DNA from: Desulforadius tongensis
Lineage (GTDB): Bacteria > Bacillota > Desulfotomaculia > Desulfotomaculales > Desulfohalotomaculaceae
Assembly: GCF_016907915.1 (NCBI RefSeq)
Contig: NZ_JAFBCW010000005.1
Coordinates: forward strand, 1 to 64,000
Length of the DNA stretch: 64,000 nt
Direction: 5' to 3'
Below are positions 35,407 to 44,406 of the stretch, piece by piece. The notes under the pieces were generated by a model that was not told the origin of the DNA, did no database searches, and was given only the letters and a program-made list of their open reading frames with translations. A program made the translations under genes and the position numbers. The number at the start of each line of letters is the position of its first letter. Position 1 is the stretch's first letter.

Positions 35407-36198
35407 GTGCTTAAAACAATACAATCCGGCCGCTCGGGGCTGCTGGCCCAGCAGCTGCAGATGGCGGCCATAGGCAATAACCTGGCCAACATCAATACCA
35501 GCGGTTACAAAAGGGATGAAACAAAATTTGCAGAATTGGTGCGCCAAAAGATGGGTAACACCGGAATTCCGGTACTGCCCGGCGGTGAAGAACAGATACC
35601 GGAAGTGGGCGGCGGTGTTCAGCTGGTGGAAATGGGAAAGGCGTTTGAACAGGGAGATTTACAAAAAACCGGCCGCCCCCTGGATTTGGCCATTGAAGGT
35701 GAGGGCTTTTTTGGTTTGAAAAAACCGGGCGGTGAAACTGTTTATACCAGGAGCGGGTCCTTTTCACTAATTGACGGGCGCATTGTCAATGCCGCCGGCT
35801 GTGAACTTTTAATGACCAAAGATGGTAAACCGGTAAAAGAAAAGGACCTGGAAAAATTAAAAACCGCCGGTGAGATATTAGTGGAAAGGGATGGCCGGGT
35901 AACCGCTGTGAACAGTAAAGGACAGCGGGAAGTGGTGGGTGAAATTAAACTGTACCGTTTTGAGAACCCTCGGGCTTTAATTCCGGCAGGGCAGAACATG
36001 TTTACAGCGCAGCCGGGCGGTGAAGTACCCAAGGAAATAACCGGTAAGATACACCAGGGTTACCTGGAAAAATCTAATGTTGATATAATTAAAGAGATGA
36101 CTAAATTAATTGAAGCGCAAAAGGCATACTCTTTTAATGCCCGGTCTATAAAAACAGCTGATCAGATGTGGAGTATGGCCAATAACTTACGCAGGTAA
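35407..36198 (+). CDS. flgG: Flagellar hook-basal body protein FlgG (FlhP-like)
   Basis: Second rod protein of the pair: LKTIQSGRSGLLAQQLQMAA, NNLANINTSGYKRDETKF, PLDLAIEGEGFFGLKKPG, and the end SNVDIIKEMTKLIEAQKAYS. GTG 35407 is 8 bases after GGGAG; an upstream GTG (35398) overlaps it. 263 residues. Assignment as FlgG and not FlgF rests on order and on the conserved end. Confidence 0.88.
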   Translation: MLKTIQSGRSGLLAQQLQMAAIGNNLANINTSGYKRDETKFAELVRQKMGNTGIPVLPGGEEQIPEVGGGVQLVEMGKAFEQGDLQKTGRPLDLAIEGEGFFGLKKPGGETVYTRSGSFSLIDGRIVNAAGCELLMTKDGKPVKEKDLEKLKTAGEILVERDGRVTAVNSKGQREVVGEIKLYRFENPRALIPAGQNMFTAQPGGEVPKEITGKIHQGYLEKSNVDIIKEMTKLIEAQKAYSFNARSIKTADQMWSMANNLRR

Positions 36199-36225
36199 AA
36201 TAAAAAATGGTGAAGGAGTCCGTTA

Positions 36226-36726
36226 ATGCAGCCAGCAAAAGCATTAAGAGAGATACAGGTTGGCATAGCTGATTACAAAGTAGCAGCAGCCCCCAATAAA
36301 ATAATCACTTTAGGCCTTGGTTCTTGTGTGGGTGTAACACTTTACGATCCCAAAATCAAGGTGGGGGGATTATTACATATTATGCTTCCGGACAGTACGC
36401 AGTTTAAAAATGTGAATAAGCCGGCTAAATTTGCAGACCTGGGAATCCCTTTAATACTGGAGGAGTTAGAACGAAAGGGGGCAGTTAAAACCCGCCTGCA
36501 GGCTAAACTGGCCGGAGGAGCCCAAATGTTTTCCGGGATGGATAAAAAATTTATACTAAATATTGGCCAGAGAAATGCGGAAATGACCCGTAAAATTTTA
36601 AAATCCCTAGGAATTAAAATACTGGCTGAAGAACTGGGAGGCAACCGCGGCCGAACCATGATATTGGATTTAAACAGCGGCGTGGTAACCATTCGCACCA
36701 TAGGTTCCCCAATTAAAGAGATATAA
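36226..36726 (+). CDS. cheD: Chemoreceptor glutamine deamidase CheD
   Basis: Deamidates receptor glutamines and activates CheC. The catalytic Cys34 lies in LGLGSCVGVTLYD, the His in GGLLHIMLPDS, and GGAQMF follows. 166 residues. The receptor genes are not in the window. Start ATG after AAGGAG. In the cheD-cheR-cheC-cheY block. Confidence 0.95.
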   Translation: MQPAKALREIQVGIADYKVAAAPNKIITLGLGSCVGVTLYDPKIKVGGLLHIMLPDSTQFKNVNKPAKFADLGIPLILEELERKGAVKTRLQAKLAGGAQMFSGMDKKFILNIGQRNAEMTRKILKSLGIKILAEELGGNRGRTMILDLNSGVVTIRTIGSPIKEI

Positions 36727-36746
36727 CAGGACAAGGAGATATCAGC

Positions 36747-37523
36747 ATGGATTTTATGGAATTTAAAAACCGGGTATATAAAACATTTGGCCTCGATTTA
36801 CACAGTTACAAGGAAAACCAGCTGCAGAGAAGATTAAATAACCTGCTGGTTAGAAAAAAATTATCCGGTTTTGGGGAGTATTTTAATATCATATCCCAAA
36901 ACAGGCAGGAATATACCAATTTTTTAGATTACCTAACCATCAATGTGTCGGAGTTTTTTCGCGATGTTAAAATGTTTAAAATATTGGAAGATAAGGTACT
37001 GCCGGAACTGCTTCTTCGGAACAGTAAATTAAAAATATGGAGTGCGGCCTGCTCCATTGGTGCTGAGCCGTACTCGGTGGCAATTATACTGGATGAGCTG
37101 ACTCCCGGTAGAGTACATCAAATAGAGGCCACCGATTTGGATCAAAACATTTTGCAGCGGGCAAAGGAAGGTAAATACAATGCTGATGCTGTTAAAAATG
37201 TTACCGCTGACCGGTTAAGCAAGTATTTTGTAAAACAGGGGGATAAATATTTAATTAGTCCACAAATTAAAAATAAAGTTCAGTTCCGCCAGCATGACCT
37301 GCTGAAGGATAATTATCCCAGGGGGTATGACTTAATCCTCTGCCGGAATGTAACCATTTATTTTACCCGGCAGGCGCAGGAAAAAGTAAACCGGAGATTT
37401 GTGCAGTCATTAAAGCCGGGAGGATGCCTGTTCATCGGTGGAAGTGAAACCATTTTTAACTATGCCGAGCTGGGACTGGACAAAATATCCCCGTGCTTTT
37501 ATAGAAAGGTAACCCGTGTATAA
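36747..37523 (+). CDS. cheR: Chemotaxis protein methyltransferase CheR
   Basis: Methylates chemoreceptor glutamates with S-adenosylmethionine. N-terminal helical domain (FKNRVYKTFGLDLHSYKENQ, RRLNNLL), then the methyltransferase fold with IWSAACSIGAEPYSVAIIL, IEATDLDQNILQRAKEG and YDLILCRNVTIYFT. 258 residues. The opposing methylesterase cheB is not here. Confidence 0.95.
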   Translation: MDFMEFKNRVYKTFGLDLHSYKENQLQRRLNNLLVRKKLSGFGEYFNIISQNRQEYTNFLDYLTINVSEFFRDVKMFKILEDKVLPELLLRNSKLKIWSAACSIGAEPYSVAIILDELTPGRVHQIEATDLDQNILQRAKEGKYNADAVKNVTADRLSKYFVKQGDKYLISPQIKNKVQFRQHDLLKDNYPRGYDLILCRNVTIYFTRQAQEKVNRRFVQSLKPGGCLFIGGSETIFNYAELGLDKISPCFYRKVTRV

Positions 37524-37544
37524 AAGGGAAAAGGGGTTGAGTTA

Positions 37545-38168
37545 GTGGTAGATAACGACAACAAGTTAACAGCCGATCAGTTGGATGTGTTAAAGGAAAT
37601 TGGTAATATTGGGCTTGGTAATGCGGCCACCTCGCTGGCACAAATGTTAAACAAACGCATAGATATGAGCGTGCCGGAAACAAAGTTTGTATCGCTGGAA
37701 GAGGCGATGAATCTTGTCGGCGGGTTGGAAGAAATAGTTGCCTGTGCTACACTACGTATTGAAGGGGATGTGCCGGCGCAAGTTTTATTTGTTTTCAACA
37801 ATGACAGTGCCCTGTATTTGGTTGATATGCTGATGGGTATGGAAAAGGGTACCACCAAGCAGTTGGATGAGATGGGAGAGTCGGTGGTAAAGGAAATAGC
37901 CAATGTTTTAACCGGGTCTTTTCTTAATGCCATTGGTACCATGACTCAGTTAAACATGGTGCCCCAAGTTCCCATGTTTGCATATGATATGCTGGGTGCC
38001 GTTTTAAGTACTTCACTGGTGGCAGGTGGCTATATTGAAGAAAACATTTTAATGATAGAAACAGTGTTATTTGAGGAGTATAACTACATTAAGGGGCATT
38101 TCTTTTTCATAACCGAAGAGCAGTCATTAAACAAACTTTTTAACGCGCTTGGACTAACAATCAATTAA
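37545..38168 (+). CDS. cheC: CheY-P phosphatase CheC
   Basis: Removes phosphate from CheY in chemotaxis adaptation. Two copies of the phosphatase helix pattern E-x2-N: VLKEIGNIGLGNAATSLAQM and SVVKEIANVLTGSFLNAIGT. 207 residues. GTG start after GGGGTTGAG. Placed next to its partner gene cheD and its substrate gene cheY. Confidence 0.94.
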   Translation: MVDNDNKLTADQLDVLKEIGNIGLGNAATSLAQMLNKRIDMSVPETKFVSLEEAMNLVGGLEEIVACATLRIEGDVPAQVLFVFNNDSALYLVDMLMGMEKGTTKQLDEMGESVVKEIANVLTGSFLNAIGTMTQLNMVPQVPMFAYDMLGAVLSTSLVAGGYIEENILMIETVLFEEYNYIKGHFFFITEEQSLNKLFNALGLTIN

Positions 38169-38182
38169 TAGGGGGAAGAACA

Positions 38183-38548
38183 GTGAGTAAGAAAATTCTT
38201 ATTGTAGACGACGCATCCTTTATGAGAATGATGATTAAAAATATTGTTACCAAAGCAGGATTTGAAGTGGTGGCAGAGGCAGAAAACGGTGCTGTGGCTG
38301 TGGAAATGTATAAAAAACATAACCCGGACTTGGTAACGATGGATATTACCATGCCGGAAATGGACGGTATACAGGCCGTTAAGGCCATTCGGCAGATAGA
38401 CCCCAACGCCAACATTATTATGTGTAGTGCCATGGGACAGCAGTCCATGGTTATGGAGGCTATTCAGGCGGGAGCTAAAGATTTCATAGTAAAACCGTTC
38501 CAGCAGGATCGTATTTTACAAGCTGTGGAAAGGGTATTGAACAGGTAG
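38183..38548 (+). CDS. cheY: Chemotaxis response regulator CheY
   Basis: Single receiver domain that acts on the motor switch when phosphorylated by CheA. Asp54 in VTMDITMPEMDGI is the phosphate site; the acidic pair is in ILIVDDASFMRM, the Ser in MCSAMGQ, and the Lys in IVKPF. 121 residues. GTG start. It precedes fliM, its likely target. Confidence 0.96.
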   Translation: MSKKILIVDDASFMRMMIKNIVTKAGFEVVAEAENGAVAVEMYKKHNPDLVTMDITMPEMDGIQAVKAIRQIDPNANIIMCSAMGQQSMVMEAIQAGAKDFIVKPFQQDRILQAVERVLNR

Positions 38549-38575
38549 GTTTACCGGGAAAAAGGGGGGAGCTCT

Positions 38576-39571
38576 GTGAAGGATGTACTGTCACAGGCAG
38601 AAATAGACTCCCTGTTAGAAGGTTTGTCAAGGGGAGATTTTACAGCAGAACAGATAGAAGAGGATACCGAACAGCAGAAGCTGAAAACCTATGACTTCCG
38701 GCGTCCCAACAAGTTCTCTAAAGAGCATCTGCGGACGCTGCAGGTGCTGCATGAAAGCTATGCCCGGTTGATCAGCAACTACCTGTCAGGAATTTTAAAC
38801 TCTGACATTAACGTTGAAGTGGCATCGGTGGGACAGTTTACATATGAGGAGTTTACTCGCTCGGTGGTAACACCTACCCTGTTAACGGTATTTAAGTTCA
38901 GCGCCCATAAGGGGAATGCGGTAATGGAAACCAACCCGCATTTCTTGATGCCGTTAATTGACCTGCAGCTTGGCGGAGCTGGGGAAATGCCCGCCAATTT
39001 AAGGGAACTTACCGACATTGAACTTTCAGTGGCTGTTAAAATCATTGAGAAGCTGCTTAATCAATTAACTGTCATTTGGAAGGATATTATAAAAGGTGAA
39101 CCTGAAATTGTATCCACAGAAACTAACCCTCACTTACACCAGCTTTTATCGCCCAATGACATTGTACTGGTGATAACTTTTTCCACCGTTGTGGGAGAAG
39201 AAAACAGGGGGCTTGTAAACTTATGCCTGCCCTATAACTTTTTAGAGCCGGTGTTATCCAAGTTTTCAGTAAATCAATTTACTCAAATATTTAACGAGCG
39301 GGAGCAGGAGGATATTAATGCCCTGGAGTACTGGCTTAAGTCATCCGATGTGGAATTAAATGTAACGGTGGGTGATGGAAGTATTTCCGTGCGGCAGTTT
39401 TTGGACCTGGATGTGGGGGATGTAATACTGCTGGATAGGCAGCAGGGACAGGATTTTGACCTGTACGTTCAGGACCGGCTGAAATTTAAAGTACAGCCGG
39501 GCCGAATAGGAAATAAAATGGCAGCCCAGGTTGTATCACTGGCGGAGGAGGCGTGGGAGTTTGACGAATGA
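38576..39571 (+). CDS. fliM: Flagellar motor switch protein FliM
   Basis: C-ring protein that receives CheY-P. N-terminal CheY-binding segment (DVLSQAEIDSLLEGLSRGDF), the CheC-like middle domain (FLMPLIDLQLGGAGEMPANL) and the SpoA domain at the end (SISVRQFLDLDVGDVILLDR). 331 residues. GTG start after GGGGGGAG. Its end overlaps fliY. Confidence 0.96.
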   Translation: MKDVLSQAEIDSLLEGLSRGDFTAEQIEEDTEQQKLKTYDFRRPNKFSKEHLRTLQVLHESYARLISNYLSGILNSDINVEVASVGQFTYEEFTRSVVTPTLLTVFKFSAHKGNAVMETNPHFLMPLIDLQLGGAGEMPANLRELTDIELSVAVKIIEKLLNQLTVIWKDIIKGEPEIVSTETNPHLHQLLSPNDIVLVITFSTVVGEENRGLVNLCLPYNFLEPVLSKFSVNQFTQIFNEREQEDINALEYWLKSSDVELNVTVGDGSISVRQFLDLDVGDVILLDRQQGQDFDLYVQDRLKFKVQPGRIGNKMAAQVVSLAEEAWEFDE

Positions 39572-40748
39572 TAATCTGTTGAACCAGGAAGAAATTGATA
39601 TGCTGATGAAGGCCCAGATGGATGATGAAGTGGAAGGTGAAAATGAGGTTTTGTCCGCTGGGGAGACGGCAGCTGATAAAACGGGGTCCAAGGAAGATGT
39701 GTTAACAATAGAAGAGAAGGACGCCCTGGGGGAAATCGGCAATATATCCATGGGATCCGCCTCCACTACCCTATCTGAGCTGCTGGGTCAAAAGGTTAAT
39801 ATAACCAGTCCCCGGGTGTGGGTGGCCAGTAAAAGGGAGCTTATTGAAGGGTTTACCGTACCTTACCTGTCCATTAAGGTGGACTTTATAGAAGGTATAG
39901 AAGGTTTTAATTTATTGATTATGAAACTTCCCGATGCCCTGGTAATTGCCAACCTGATGATGGGCGGAGACGGCAGCCCGGAGCACGAGGAACTGACGGA
40001 AATGGAAGTCAGCGCTGCTTCAGAGGCAATGAACATGATGATAGGTGCTGCTTCCACTTCTTTATCCCAAATGTTTGATAAAACGATTAATATCTCCCCG
40101 CCGGAACCCGCCGTGTTAAAGGATCAAAATGATGCCAAGATCAGGGAACCGCTGAACCAAATAAGTGATGATACAAATTTGGTGATTGTTTCTTTTAAGA
40201 TGACCATTGGTGATCTGGTTGATACCGAAATAATGCAGATTATGGGGGTGGAAACGGCCCGGGAGCAGGCGTCACTTCTGCTGCAGAGTTTAGGCGGCAC
40301 GGAGATGGAAAACCCGGAACCGCCGGCGGAAAAGACAGAAATAGACAGCAGTGAACTGAATGAAATAATTGATTCTTTACCCGCTGAACAAGAAAAACAG
40401 CCCGGTGCCGCGCAGCCCGCAGCAGCACCGCAGCCGGCAGCCCAGGTGCCCGGGCCGGGCCAGTACGCGGGAGAGGTTCCCCGCAATTTGGACTTGATAC
40501 TGGATATTCCCCTTAAGGTGCAGGTGATACTGGGGCGAACCAAAAAACCTATTAAAGAGGTATTAAATGTTGGTCCCGGTACAGTGTTAGAGCTGGATTC
40601 CCTGGCCGATGAACCGGTGGAGATTCTGGTTAACGGGACACTGGTGGCTGAAGGGGAAGTGGTGGTGGTGAACGAAAATTTTGGTGTTAAAATTACCAAT
40701 ATAATCAGCCCCACCGAGCGGATACAGAGGCTGGCCGGCAGAAATTAG
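39561..40748 (+). CDS. fliY: Flagellar motor switch phosphatase FliY
   Basis: C-ring protein that also removes phosphate from CheY. After a FliM-like start (LLNQEEIDMLM), two CheC-type helices appear (EKDALGEIGNISMGSASTTL; EVSAASEAMNMMIGAASTSL), then a Pro/Ala/Gln linker and a C-terminal FliN/SpoA domain (DIPLKVQVILGRTKKPIKEV to the end). TTG 39561 overlaps the fliM stop and lies after GGAGGCGTGGGAG. 395 residues. Last gene of the flagellar block. Confidence 0.93.
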   Translation: MTNDNLLNQEEIDMLMKAQMDDEVEGENEVLSAGETAADKTGSKEDVLTIEEKDALGEIGNISMGSASTTLSELLGQKVNITSPRVWVASKRELIEGFTVPYLSIKVDFIEGIEGFNLLIMKLPDALVIANLMMGGDGSPEHEELTEMEVSAASEAMNMMIGAASTSLSQMFDKTINISPPEPAVLKDQNDAKIREPLNQISDDTNLVIVSFKMTIGDLVDTEIMQIMGVETAREQASLLLQSLGGTEMENPEPPAEKTEIDSSELNEIIDSLPAEQEKQPGAAQPAAAPQPAAQVPGPGQYAGEVPRNLDLILDIPLKVQVILGRTKKPIKEVLNVGPGTVLELDSLADEPVEILVNGTLVAEGEVVVVNENFGVKITNIISPTERIQRLAGRN

Positions 40749-40787
40749 GGTAAAATAATGAAAATGTTAATACATAAGGAAAACTAA

Positions 40788-40830
40788 GGCTCACGCTTTG
40801 TTAATAAGTTAACGTGAGCCAAGTTTTTTT
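40788..40830 (+). terminator. Intrinsic terminator of the flagellar supercluster
   Basis: GGCTCACG (40788-40795) pairs with CGTGAGCC (40813-40820) across a 17-base loop, which can itself pair partly (TTAA/TTAA), followed by seven T. Confidence 0.85.
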
Positions 40831-40833
40831 AGC

Positions 40834-42183
40834 TTACAATTTATTTATCACCAGCCCGGTAATTAATTTCGGGTAGAAATATGTGCTTTTGGGAGGCATT
40901 TTTTCCCCGCCGATGGCTATGGCGGTGAACTCATCCAGCAGGGTGGGGTTCATAAAGAATACCGCCTGGTATTTTCCGCTGTCTACTAATTCTAAAGCTT
41001 CAATTTCATTTCTGGTATAAGTGATATTTTTTTCGTCGGCCAGCTGTTCCCCGCCGATGTTTAAAAGACGTTCTAGAATTGCTTTATGCAGCACCGATAC
41101 GTCCAGTCCCTGCCAGGCCGGTGATTTTTCCCGGGGCATTAACCTATCCCATGCTGTTTCGTTTTCCAGTGTAATGACATATCCCTGTCCTTTTCCGGCG
41201 TACAGGCCGAAGGCCCAGCGGTGGTCGATACCCATTCCCCGTGCCAATCCGCCTTTTTGAAAAACTAAATCGATAAATGCCTGCAGGTTATCCCCGCCGG
41301 GATGTACGGCAAATTCTTCAACAGTAAAGTCTTTTTTCAATTCCTTAATTAGTTTGGAAAGGTTAAAATGTTCCACGTTTTTAATCAAACGATGGGTGGG
41401 CTGTATTACCAGGCCCGGGTCGTATAAATTAACCAGCGTCATCATTACGTAATCGAAGGGTTTATCTCCCGGTTCCCCGGTTAACCCCAGTTCTTCCCGC
41501 TGGTGGTTGCGGTAGTTTAATGCCGTTTCGTAGCGGTGGTGCCCGTCGGCAATGAAAATGCGCTGCCGCTGCATGTTTTCCTGCACCTGTTTTATAACCC
41601 CGGCATCACTAATTACTGTTAAACGGTGGGTTATTTTTTCTTCGTCGACGAATTCTATATCCGGGGTGCTGCCTGCTGCTTTTTGTAGAATGCTGTCTAC
41701 AGTGAACCCGGCATCGTTATAGAGACCGAAAATAGGGCTGAAGTTGGCCCGGCAGGCCTTCATCAAAGCCAGGCGGTCTTCCTTGTACTTGGGCATGGTT
41801 TCCTCGTGGGGCAGTACGATTCCCTTTTCGTAGGGTTCAATTTTTACAGCACAGATAAAGCCGCTGCGCACTTTCCTTTCCCCGTTAATTATGAATTCCT
41901 GCTGGTAGAGGTACAGTGCGGGCTTATCCTCCGGCACCAGCACTTTTTGCTGCAGCCAGCTGTTGAAGGCTGCAGAGGCCCGGGTATAACGGTTGTTTGT
42001 TTCGTCGTCGGTGGGGTAAGTTTTACCGCATTCCAAGCGGATGATGTTGTATGGATGCCTGTGGTAGTACCGCTGCTGGGCGGCGGGGCTGATTACGTCA
42101 TAGGGCGGCGCAACCACTTTTGATAAATCATCTATTTTTTCCGGGTTGTAACGGATGCCCCGGATGGGTATGATTTTGGCCAC
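40834..42183 (-). CDS. DUF1015 family protein
   Basis: Family of unknown function, widespread in anaerobes. Recognised by the start IIPIRGIRYNPEKIDDLSKV, VAPPYDVISPA, YNIIRLECGK and the central FIADGHHRYETALNYRNHQR motif with its conserved His pair. 449 residues, full length, cytosolic. ATG 42183 follows a GGAGGGATC site. It converges on fliY and is 66 bases downstream of the pyrophosphohydrolase gene, so the two may form a small operon. Confidence 0.9.
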   Translation of the reverse strand: MAKIIPIRGIRYNPEKIDDLSKVVAPPYDVISPAAQQRYYHRHPYNIIRLECGKTYPTDDETNNRYTRASAAFNSWLQQKVLVPEDKPALYLYQQEFIINGERKVRSGFICAVKIEPYEKGIVLPHEETMPKYKEDRLALMKACRANFSPIFGLYNDAGFTVDSILQKAAGSTPDIEFVDEEKITHRLTVISDAGVIKQVQENMQRQRIFIADGHHRYETALNYRNHQREELGLTGEPGDKPFDYVMMTLVNLYDPGLVIQPTHRLIKNVEHFNLSKLIKELKKDFTVEEFAVHPGGDNLQAFIDLVFQKGGLARGMGIDHRWAFGLYAGKGQGYVITLENETAWDRLMPREKSPAWQGLDVSVLHKAILERLLNIGGEQLADEKNITYTRNEIEALELVDSGKYQAVFFMNPTLLDEFTAIAIGGEKMPPKSTYFYPKLITGLVINKL

Positions 42184-42249
42184 TGCTGAGATCCCTCCTA
42201 AATATATTATTTACCTCCTGCTGAGCCCGGCAGCATCTGCCGGGTTTTT

Positions 42250-42603
42250 TCATTCCCTGGTATTATCCTCTGCGGAGGGGCCGGCATTGCTTTTCTTGGT
42301 CCACCGGTTTATATCCCGGTGATAATACTTTTGCATGGTATCTTTAAAGGCCTCCTCCAAATCTATATTCAGGGAATTGGCCATGCAGGCGACGATGAAC
42401 AATATGTCGCCCAGTTCCAATGCCAGGCTGCCTTCTTCTTCAGTGGGCTTTTTAGGCTTTTCACCGTAGCGGTGATTAATTTCCCTGGCCAGTTCTCCCA
42501 CTTCCTCGGTCATGCGGGCCAGCATGGACAGGGGGTGCCAGTAACCCTCTTCGAATTGGCTGATCCATTTGTGCACATCCCTTTGTACATCTTTAATTTC
42601 CAC
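42250..42603 (-). CDS. MazG-like nucleotide pyrophosphohydrolase
   Basis: Probably hydrolyses (deoxy)nucleoside triphosphates to monophosphates with metal. The all-alpha motif is complete: EEVGELAREI (E-E-x-x-E) and later LELGDILFIV (E-x-x-D). 117 residues. GGAGG lies just before the ATG. Its exact substrate cannot be read from sequence. Confidence 0.85.
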   Translation of the reverse strand: MEIKDVQRDVHKWISQFEEGYWHPLSMLARMTEEVGELAREINHRYGEKPKKPTEEEGSLALELGDILFIVACMANSLNIDLEEAFKDTMQKYYHRDINRWTKKSNAGPSAEDNTRE

Positions 42604-42789
42604 CGGGGTTCCTCCTTAATTGCTTAATTAAAATTAACATATCAAAGAATGCAGGTTTTTGCAAATTTGGCAGCCTTTGCCCTTCCCCCTGCTGCTGTAT
42701 TGTACCGCTGCGGAGCTGTTAAAACGGTCATAAACATTGAATCCGGCTAATAATATTTAATTAAATTGCTAAAATGGGAGGAGTGTGGG

Positions 42790-43497
42790 TTGAGGTTGCC
42801 GCAATTTAGTTTAAACAGGTTCGGGGTAAATAAAAAAGTTGTGCTGCTGGCACTGGCTTTGGCAGTGATTGGAGCGGTGGTTTGGGGGGCTGCAGGTAGG
42901 AAAAGTTCTGCTCCGGTGGATCCCCAGCAGCTGCTGAACACCAGTCTGCAAAAAACACTGGCCAGTAAAAGCTACCGTTTTGAAATTTCCTGCCAGTTGG
43001 GTGCTAAGAAAGAACCGATCAGTAAAATAAAAGGGGAAAGGGTGGGGGAAGACCGGGTACATATAAAGGGTTCGCTGATCAACTCACCGGTGGAATTTGT
43101 GCAGTACAATGACAGCACCTTTATGAAAGACCCCTTTTCCGGCAGATGGCTGACTCTGCAGGGAAACCAGCTGGCTAAGGCGGAGTCCTTTATTATTGAG
43201 TTCAATCCCCTGGCCAATTTTAACTTTAAGGATGTACCGGAATTGAAATATGTGGGATGCCAGGAATTAGACGGGGAAAAATACCAGGTTTTGGAACTGG
43301 TGCCCAACGTAGAGCTGCCTTTTTTGGAAAACCAATTCAATACCTTTAAATATAAGCTGTGGATTAATCCCCGGGACCAGCGGATAAGCAGAGCGGTAAT
43401 AAATGCCAGCCACAGCGGTAACGATCGTGCTTTAATGCAGATAGATTTAAAATTATATGATTACGATCAGGAAATAGATATTAAACCGCCGGTATGA
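42790..43497 (+). CDS. Membrane-anchored exported protein of unknown function
   Basis: An uncleaved or cleaved signal helix at about residues 15-35 (KVVLLALALAVIGAVVWGAA) is followed by a beta-rich extracytoplasmic domain (YRFEISCQLGAKKEPISKIK; YQVLELVPNVELPFLENQF) that recalls the LolA/LppX half-barrel fold; no lipobox Cys is seen at the cut site. TTG 42790 lies 9 bases after GGGAGGAG. 235 residues. Monocistronic, with its own terminator. The function is unknown. Confidence 0.65.
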   Translation: MRLPQFSLNRFGVNKKVVLLALALAVIGAVVWGAAGRKSSAPVDPQQLLNTSLQKTLASKSYRFEISCQLGAKKEPISKIKGERVGEDRVHIKGSLINSPVEFVQYNDSTFMKDPFSGRWLTLQGNQLAKAESFIIEFNPLANFNFKDVPELKYVGCQELDGEKYQVLELVPNVELPFLENQFNTFKYKLWINPRDQRISRAVINASHSGNDRALMQIDLKLYDYDQEIDIKPPV

Positions 43498-43520
43498 TAC
43501 CCGGCCTAAAATAAAGTTAT

Positions 43521-43548
43521 AAGAGGCTCATAACCGGGTCTCTTTTTT
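43521..43548 (+). terminator. Intrinsic terminator after the exported protein gene
   Basis: AAGAGGCTC pairs with GGGTCTCTT (two G-T pairs) across ATAACC, followed by TTTTT. The remaining bases to 43800 hold no gene I can see, apart from the ribosome binding site AAAGGAGGG of the next gene. Confidence 0.75.
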
Positions 43549-43800
43549 AGTTTGTGATAGGCATTCTGCGGATTTACCGCCTTAACCAGCTGGCCATTAA
43601 ACCGGGGGAAGGGCACAAGAGCATTACTGCCGTATAGATATTTAAGAGGTTCCCAAATTTCAAAAAGCACAACAAATTCTGGGGGTTTGGATTGGTTTTA
43701 CGCGCGACCCTATAAAAAATTATTAAAACAATGAACCAAAATCCCATGAGCTGTCTCTTATTATATAGAGGGTGCACCCAAAGAAAAAGGAGGGAATGGA

Positions 43801-44406
43801 TTGGATGAACTTGAAATCATTCTAAGATCAAAAGCCGGCGACTTAGAAGCTTTTGAAGATTTATATAAATTATACAGCCCACAAGCATTAAGAACAGTTT
43901 ACTTAATGACTTATAACAAGGAATTAAGTGAAGACATAGTACAGGAAGCTTTTGTGGAATGCTTTAATAATTTAAAAAACATTAAAAATCCCCGAGCTTT
44001 TAAATCATGGTTATATAAAATTCTTAAAAGAATTTGCTGGCGTTATAGCAATAAAGAGAAAAAATTAATACCTATGGAAAATATATTTGATAAATACCAA
44101 GATAACCGCAGCCAAAAAAACTTGTCTGAAAGCATTGAACAAAGTGAAACAAGAATGTTTATGTTGGAGCTGCTTAACAAATTAAGTTTGCCGCTAAAAA
44201 CTACAATGATTCTTTATTACTATAACGAAATGTCAGTAAGTGAGATTGCAAAGGTTTTAGGTTGTTTTGAAGGAACTGTAAAGTCACGGCTTCATAAAGC
44301 AAGAAAACAAATAGAAAGAGAAATTTTAAAAACAAATGAGCAATTTTATGTTCAAGAGGTATTAGGGAAGGGGTGGATTAAAAATGAAAAACCAGAAACA
44401 ATTTGA
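43801..44406 (+). CDS. ECF-type RNA polymerase sigma factor
   Basis: Region 2 is LYKLYSPQALRTVYLMTYNK with DIVQEAFVECFNNLKN; region 4 is LPLKTTMILYYYNEMSVSEI and GCFEGTVKSRLHKARKQIER. 201 residues, TTG start. Overlaps the next gene by 23 bases. Both genes are strongly AT-rich and Lys/Asn-rich, unlike their neighbours, which suggests import as a unit. Target promoters are not identifiable here. Confidence 0.92.
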   Translation: MDELEIILRSKAGDLEAFEDLYKLYSPQALRTVYLMTYNKELSEDIVQEAFVECFNNLKNIKNPRAFKSWLYKILKRICWRYSNKEKKLIPMENIFDKYQDNRSQKNLSESIEQSETRMFMLELLNKLSLPLKTTMILYYYNEMSVSEIAKVLGCFEGTVKSRLHKARKQIEREILKTNEQFYVQEVLGKGWIKNEKPETI

